A stretch of DNA of 64,000 nucleotides from Acidobacteriota bacterium (GTDB lineage Bacteria > Acidobacteriota > Polarisedimenticolia > JACPZX01). The notes below the pieces were generated by a model that did not search any database, had not been told where the DNA came from, and saw nothing but the letters and a program-made list of their open reading frames with translations. The DNA is taken from NCBI GenBank assembly GCA_016195325.1, contig JACPZX010000023.1, forward strand, positions 62,001 to 126,000. Reading direction: 5' to 3'. Made by a program: the position numbers and the translations under genes. Positions within the stretch are counted from its first letter, which is position 1. Every line of letters begins with the position of its first letter. Shown piece after piece: positions 59,515 through 64,000 of this stretch.

Positions 59515-60188
59515 CGCCGCCCCACGATCCAGCCCGCCATCCCGATCAGATCGCCGACGCGATCCCGCGACGCCGGGACCAGGGGGCGGACCAGGCGGGC
59601 GAGCTCGTCCGCGCGCTCGCGGGTCAGCGTCGGCACCCTCTCGGCGAAATCGACGAGGGCCCGCTGCTCGGCCACGGTCAGGGCGACCGGGAGGGGGATC
59701 GGGGCGGCACGGATGGCGCGGATCTCGGCCGGCGGCGCGTCCGCGTGGACGACGAGCGACCCCGCCGCGATGTCCCCGAGCCTCTTGAAGTCGCGCCGCA
59801 GCAGGCAGGAGGCGAGCCCGAACCCGTAGGCGAACGGCAGGAAGTCGGCCGCGCGCAGGAGATTCCGGATCATCGACGCGGACCACGAGATTGGCGTCCC
59901 GTTGTCGTGGACGACGCGGAGGCGCAGCGCGCGCTTGCCGGGGGTCGCGCCGCTCCAGAGCACCTCGAAGATGACCGGGTACGCCCACGCGATCCCGAAG
60001 AAGACGATGGAGGCGACGCCCCCTCCCGCCTGCCCGAACGGCACCAGGAGGAGGATTGCCGCCACGAACAGGATCCACTTGATGATCGCGTCGACGAGCC
60101 ACGCCTGGGCGCGGGCGACCGGCCCGGCCGGGGAGATGCGCAGATCCACCCCCTCGGGGGTCTCGATGCGGATCTGGGTGTCGAGCAT
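59511..60188 (-). CDS. RDD-family membrane protein
   Basis: This 225-residue protein has RDD domain features: the first helix begins ARAQAWLVDAIIKWILF, then SGATPGKRALRLRVV and a final FKRLGDIAAGSLVV. A 60-residue cytosolic helical tail follows. RDD proteins are often transport-related; the function here is unknown. Its ATG overlaps by one base the stop of the second RDD gene. Confidence 0.85.
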   Translation of the reverse strand: MLDTQIRIETPEGVDLRISPAGPVARAQAWLVDAIIKWILFVAAILLLVPFGQAGGGVASIVFFGIAWAYPVIFEVLWSGATPGKRALRLRVVHDNGTPISWSASMIRNLLRAADFLPFAYGFGLASCLLRRDFKRLGDIAAGSLVVHADAPPAEIRAIRAAPIPLPVALTVAEQRALVDFAERVPTLTRERADELARLVRPLVPASRDRVGDLIGMAGWIVGRR

Positions 60189-60682
60189 CACGCGGCGATC
60201 ACCACCGTCCCGGCGATGTGATCGTGGAGGCAGCGACGATCGTCGCGGTAGATGAAGAGGGTGTCGACGAGGCCGAAGAGCGGTCCGGCGATGGGAACCC
60301 ACCCGATGAACCCCGGGACCATCATGCGCAGCCCGAGGATCCGCGGCAGGCTCGCGCGCGATCCGTCGGCGAGGACGATGCGCGTCCCGACGGCGCGCTT
60401 CCCGACCGTCTGCCCGTTGGTGTGGAGGAAGTACGCGTTGATGAGGAACTGGAGCCCCACGGCGGAAAAGGCCCGCGGGAGCCATTCGGGGTCGCTGGCC
60501 GCGAGGACCCCGAGCCTCTGGAAGAGCGGGAAACAGGTCCCGAAAAGGAGCGCGAGGCCGACCCCCACGTCAACGAGGGCCCCGCGAGCGCGCTGCGACC
60601 TCGTCGCGAGACGGATCGCGCCGGGCGCTTTGACGTCGGCGACGTACGTCTGCGGCGGGCTGTAGGGGTTCGCGTCGGTCAC
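60188..60682 (-). CDS. Second RDD-family membrane protein
   Basis: This 164-residue RDD protein has SQRARGALVDVGVGLALL, GQTVGKRAVGTRIV and DDRRCLHDHIAGTVVI. The GTG start at 60682 has a perfect AGGAGGT 6 nt upstream, which rules out the earlier in-frame start. It is the first gene of the MoxR unit, and the N-terminal 35 residues are a soluble Pro/Tyr-rich stretch (NPYSPPQTYV). Confidence 0.82.
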   Translation of the reverse strand: MTDANPYSPPQTYVADVKAPGAIRLATRSQRARGALVDVGVGLALLFGTCFPLFQRLGVLAASDPEWLPRAFSAVGLQFLINAYFLHTNGQTVGKRAVGTRIVLADGSRASLPRILGLRMMVPGFIGWVPIAGPLFGLVDTLFIYRDDRRCLHDHIAGTVVIAA

Positions 60683-60758
60683 CGGGACACCTCCTCGGTG
60701 TTGCGCGCGCGCTCGGTGATGCGTGCGCGCGGTCGAGCCGCGGTGAGGAGGCGCCATG

Positions 60759-60788
60759 TTGACACGCGCGCGCCCCGCCCGCTACGTT
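60759..60788 (+). promoter_or_regulatory. Predicted promoter of comM
   Basis: TTGACA (60759-60764), 18 bp, TACGTT (60783-60788), 44 bp before the TTG start at 60833. Confidence 0.5.
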
Positions 60789-60832
60789 CCCCGCGAGGAG
60801 AGTTCGGGCCGAGGGAGGCGAAAGGAGCCTCC

Positions 60833-62389
60833 TTGCACGCGCGCGTCACAGGCGGCGCTCTCCACGGCGTCGACGTCCACCTCGTCCGGGTCGAAGCCGA
60901 CATCTCCTCCGGACTCCCCGCCACTCGCACCGTCGGCCTTCCCGAGGCGGCGGCCCGCGAGGGAAACGAACGCGTCCGCTCGGCGATCCGAAACTCCGGC
61001 CTCGCGTACCCGTGCAAGCGCATCGTCGTCAACCTTGCCCCCGCCGACGTCCGTAAGAGGGGGTCGTCGCTCGATCTGGCCATGGCCGTCGCGATCGTCG
61101 CCGGGGCGGACGGCCTCGACCTCTCGCCGCTCGACGGCGCCGTCCTGTACGGCGAGCTCGGCCTCGACGGCTCGGTGCGCCCCGTGCCGGGAGCGCTGGC
61201 GGCGGCGGTCGCGGCGCGCGCGGCGGAGCTCGTCGCGATCGTCGTCGCGGAGGAGAACGCGGCGGAGGCCGCGGCGATCGAGGGGCTCAAGGTGCTGCCG
61301 GCGCGATCGCTCATCGACGTGATCGCCCACGCGCGCGGCGAGACGGCGCTCGCCGCCTGTGAGCGCGGCGCGCCTCCCGAAGCCGCGGCGAGGGGGCGGG
61401 GGGCGGCCTCGAGCGATCTGAGGGATGTCTGCGGGCAGCTCCGCGCCCGCCGCGCGATCGAGATCGCGGCGGCGGGAGGACACAATCTTCTTCTCGTCGG
61501 CCCGCCCGGCTCCGGGAAGACGATGCTCGCGCGGTGCCTCCCGGGCATCCTGCCGCCGCTGACGCGGGGGGAGGCGATCGAGGTGACGCGCATCCACGGC
61601 GCCGTCGGCACGGGCCTTCGCGGCGGGCTGATCCGCGAGCGCCCCTTCCGGTCCCCTCACCACACCGTCTCGACCGTGGCCCTCGCGGGTGGCGGGGCGC
61701 TCGCGCGCCCGGGGGAGATCAGTTTGGCCCACCACGGCGTCCTCTTTCTCGACGAGCTCCCCGAGTTCCGCCGCGAGGCGATCGAGGTGCTGCGGCAGCC
61801 GATGGAGGAGGGGGCGGTCGTCGTCGCCCGGGCGGCGCGGACGCTGAAGTACCCGGCATCCTTCATGCTCGTGGCCGCGATGAACCCGTGCCCCTGCGGG
61901 CACCTCGGCGACCCGCGGAAGAGGTGCCGCTGCAATCCGCTCTCGGTCGGGCGCTACCGCGCGCGCATCTCGGGCCCCGTGCTCGACCGGATCGACCTGC
62001 ACGTCGAGGTGCCGGGGGTTGCTTTCCGCGAGCTTGCGGCGGCGGGGGAGTCGGAGCCCACGGCGTCGGTCGCCGGGCGCGTCGCGGCGGCGCGCGCGAT
62101 CGAGGGGGGGCGATTCGAAGGCCATGTCAACGCGACGCTCCCGCGCGCGGCGCTCCGGGAGATCTCCTCCCCCGACGCGGCCGGGCGGCGCATCCTCGAG
62201 GCCGCGATGTCGCGCTGGGCCCTCTCCGCGCGCGCCCACGATCGGATCCTCCGCGTGGCGCGCACGATCGCCGACCTTGCGGGCGCGCCCCGCGTCGGCG
62301 CCGCGCACGTGGCGGAGGCGATCCAGTACCGGTGTCTCGATCGGGAGGTGGAGGCGGTCACCGCTCCGATGGGAGGGCCGGGGGAGTGA
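60833..62389 (+). CDS. comM: ComM/YifB-type Mg-chelatase-like AAA+ ATPase
   Basis: This 518-residue hexameric helicase promotes branch migration in natural transformation. The N-terminal Lon-like domain (about 1-170) has the DVRKRGSSLDLAMAVA segment. The AAA+ core has Walker A LLLVGPPGSGKT, Walker B GVLFLDELPEF, and FRSPHHTVS. A Cys-rich loop CPCGHLGDPRKRCRC is followed by RYRARISGPVLDRIDLHVEV. The TTG at 60833 follows AAGGAG by 5 nt. Confidence 0.93.
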   Translation: MHARVTGGALHGVDVHLVRVEADISSGLPATRTVGLPEAAAREGNERVRSAIRNSGLAYPCKRIVVNLAPADVRKRGSSLDLAMAVAIVAGADGLDLSPLDGAVLYGELGLDGSVRPVPGALAAAVAARAAELVAIVVAEENAAEAAAIEGLKVLPARSLIDVIAHARGETALAACERGAPPEAAARGRGAASSDLRDVCGQLRARRAIEIAAAGGHNLLLVGPPGSGKTMLARCLPGILPPLTRGEAIEVTRIHGAVGTGLRGGLIRERPFRSPHHTVSTVALAGGGALARPGEISLAHHGVLFLDELPEFRREAIEVLRQPMEEGAVVVARAARTLKYPASFMLVAAMNPCPCGHLGDPRKRCRCNPLSVGRYRARISGPVLDRIDLHVEVPGVAFRELAAAGESEPTASVAGRVAAARAIEGGRFEGHVNATLPRAALREISSPDAAGRRILEAAMSRWALSARAHDRILRVARTIADLAGAPRVGAAHVAEAIQYRCLDREVEAVTAPMGGPGE

Positions 62390-62427
62390 CGGAGTGACGG
62401 CGCAGGCGCAAAATCTGGAAATGCGTG

Positions 62428-62456
62428 TTGCCATCCGGCCGAGATCTTCGTACGAT
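62428..62456 (+). promoter_or_regulatory. Predicted promoter of the secreted-protein gene
   Basis: TTGCCA (62428-62433), 17 bp, TACGAT (62451-62456), 40 bp before the ATG at 62497. Confidence 0.45.
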
Positions 62457-62496
62457 CCGCGCGCCCGGGGAAGTGCGTCCGGCGGGGGGATGTGCG

Positions 62497-64000
62497 ATGT
62501 GGAGGAAGGGCCTGGCGCTCGCCGTCGTGCTGTCCGTCGCCGGAGGCACTCCCTCCGCCGCGCCCACCGCGCCCGCGAAGCAGCCGCCTCACGCGACGTA
62601 CGACGTCACGCTCAAGAGCGGCCCGATCCACGCCGGCGCGCAGCGGACGTATGTGGCCGAGAACCCGGAGAACAATCTGCGCCTGGAGTTCCGCGCCGCC
62701 GGGGTCGTCGCGGTCCCACGGATCGCGCAAGGGGAGGCCTGGTCGCTCGATCTGCAAGTCCTGAACGTCGTGCGTCAGGGCCACGAGAGTCCTGTGGGAT
62801 CGCCGCGGATTTCCGCGACGGCCAACATCGTCTCCTACGATTTCGAGACCGCGTCGGTTCGCTACGTGAACGGACCGGGTGGCCTCGAGCAGGTTCTCAC
62901 CATTCCGTCGCCGTCCGCCGCCGATGAGGCGGCAGCGCCGGCGACGGTCTCGTTCGATCTCGCGCTCGGCGAGGACCTGACGTCGGAGCCGGCCGCCTAC
63001 TTCGTCGATCTCGTGGCCGCCGACGGGCAGCGCGTGCTGCGCTACGGCGCGATCCGGGCCGTCGATGCGAACGGGAGGTCGCTCCTCGGCGAGATCTCCA
63101 CGGTCCCGGATGACGCAGGTCCAGCCCGGGTGCGCATCCTCGTGCACGTGGCCGACGCGATCTTCCCCGTCGAAGTGCACGCCACGCTGAGGCGGCCCGG
63201 CGGGCTCGACGAGGCGGCGCCTGCGGGATCGGAGGAGATCGAAGGATTGCCGCAGCCCCTCGCCCCCCTCGTCGAGGAGACGGTCGTGAGCCTGTCGGAG
63301 CGGGAGAGGCTGGCGCCCGCGTCGGTTCTCGCCATCCCGGTGGAGACGCACCCGGAGTACGAGCTGGAGCTCCAGAAGAAGGAAAACCCTCTCGCCCCCG
63401 AAGTCGCCTCCTGGCCGCCGGCCGCGATGTCCGTCGCGGCGCCGGCGGGGCCGCCCTCTCTTCCCCAGACGCTGGGCCCCGTGAGCTTCAAGGGGATCAG
63501 CCTGTCGGAGTCCGGCTTCATCCCGCCGGATAGTATGGGGGACGTCGGGCCGACGCAGATCCTCATGCACGAGAACGGCCGCATCAAGGTCTTCGACAGG
63601 CTGGGAGTCCTCGGCGCGCTGAACGTCACGGACGCGACCTTCTGGGCGAGCGTGAGGGGCTCCTCGCAGCCGAGCGACCCCGAGGTCCGGTACGATCGCC
63701 TCACGGGGCGCTGGTTCGTCGTGGCGATCAACACCGCGGCGTCGAACAACCGCGTCATGATCGCCTGGACGGCGCCGAACGCGACGATCACGGGGACGGC
63801 GAGCTTCACCTTCACCTTCTACACGGGCCCCGTCGCCGCCGACGGAACGAACTGCTTCCTCGACTACGAGACCCTCGGCGTCGACATCAACGCCCTCTAC
63901 ATCGGCGGGAACCTTTTCTGCGGCACTCCGACCCAGACCTTTGCGCACTCGAGCGTGGGGGTCATCCCGAAGGCCCCGATGCTCGCCGGATCGGGCACCG
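62497..64000 (+). CDS. Secreted protein, N-terminal 501 residues (runs off the window)
   Basis: The frame is open from ATG 62497 (GGGGG 7 nt upstream) to the right edge. It has a signal peptide (about 1-23) and a beta-rich N-terminal domain. Near residue 335 a conserved-looking block begins: FIPPDSMGDVGPTQILMHENG, represented by its ends FIPPDSMGDVGP and HENG, then IKVFDRLG and DPEVRYDRLTGRWFVV. This type of segment starts beta-propeller-like extracellular domains in secreted proteins. No catalytic motif is visible. The C-terminus, which would show sorting or adhesion domains, is missing. Confidence 0.7.
   Translation, partial: MWRKGLALAVVLSVAGGTPSAAPTAPAKQPPHATYDVTLKSGPIHAGAQRTYVAENPENNLRLEFRAAGVVAVPRIAQGEAWSLDLQVLNVVRQGHESPVGSPRISATANIVSYDFETASVRYVNGPGGLEQVLTIPSPSAADEAAAPATVSFDLALGEDLTSEPAAYFVDLVAADGQRVLRYGAIRAVDANGRSLLGEISTVPDDAGPARVRILVHVADAIFPVEVHATLRRPGGLDEAAPAGSEEIEGLPQPLAPLVEETVVSLSERERLAPASVLAIPVETHPEYELELQKKENPLAPEVASWPPAAMSVAAPAGPPSLPQTLGPVSFKGISLSESGFIPPDSMGDVGPTQILMHENGRIKVFDRLGVLGALNVTDATFWASVRGSSQPSDPEVRYDRLTGRWFVVAINTAASNNRVMIAWTAPNATITGTASFTFTFYTGPVAADGTNCFLDYETLGVDINALYIGGNLFCGTPTQTFAHSSVGVIPKAPMLAGSGT

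Noticed and set aside
1-64000. tRNA, rRNA, CRISPR or insertion sequences
   Set aside because: No cloverleaf-like, CCA-ended or rRNA-like segment, no regular direct-repeat/spacer pattern and no transposase was seen. Gene-free stretches are shorter than 180 bases.

Overview
The window is a gene-dense, very GC-rich (about 70 % G+C by eye) bacterial chromosome segment. I see no rRNA, tRNA, CRISPR array, insertion sequence, integrase or phage gene. Coding density is well above 95 %, and no gene-free stretch exceeds about 170 bases. Starts are often GTG or TTG, and many genes are chained by 4-bp NTGA overlaps. The gene content (split cytochrome b with a multiheme cytochrome c, a DUF1015/PolX/Nth set, a secreted collagen-like protein, a giant secreted subtilase and TPR proteins) fits a Gram-negative-type phylum such as Acidobacteriota. 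That placement is an inference from gene style, not a marker-gene result.

Layout. 1-7.5 kb: 5' end of a DUF2064 gene, a HEAT-repeat protein, then a quinol-oxidising complex (TAT Rieske protein, cytochrome b6-like subunit, C-terminal cytochrome b subunit, octaheme coiled-coil cytochrome c, cupredoxin-like protein) behind a good promoter. 7.5-13.3 kb: two membrane proteins, a cyclic-nucleotide-gated patatin, two small proteins. 13.3-19.2 kb: Fe-S assembly operon (Rrf2 regulator, IscS, IscU, IscA) running into DUF2203, an SDR, two [2Fe-2S] ferredoxins, a HAD hydrolase and FolE. 20-26.5 kb: nuoB-nuoI-nuoB, an NDUFAF7/MidA-type methyltransferase, flavin reductase-like, GAF, Rieske ferredoxin, MobA, a MobB-like P-loop protein, a small membrane protein and a monoheme cytochrome c. 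26.4-31.6 kb (minus strand): QueG, Nth, PolX with a degenerate polymerase site, DUF1015.

31.7-40.5 kb (minus strand) is the most distinctive locus. A secreted protein with a cohesin-like domain is followed one base later by a 2,734-residue subtilase. That subtilase carries four MAM-like/jelly-roll modules, five Ig-like modules, an IPT/TIG-like domain and a C-terminal type-I dockerin. A cohesin and a dockerin in adjacent cotranscribed secreted genes, without cellulosomal enzymes, suggest a non-cellulosomal surface or extracellular protease assembly. 40.6-53.7 kb: TPR protein, two metallo-beta-lactamase-fold proteins, Cys-rich small protein, collagen-like protein, a tandem-duplicated GT-C/YfhO-like membrane protein coupled to a 1,002-residue envelope protein with a probable beta-barrel, and a TPR-zincin. 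53.7-60.7 kb (minus strand): MoxR, DUF58, DUF4350, DUF4129, SpoIIM and two RDD proteins in overlapping order. 60.8-64 kb: ComM and the 5' part of a secreted protein.

Two cross-cutting features stand out. Several promoters fit TTGAC(N)-N17/18-TA(N3)T, some so close to the start codon that the mRNA should be leaderless. At least three genes (13,276 minus; about 16,335 plus; 27,490 minus) appear to lack ATG/GTG/TTG starts at the position homology demands.
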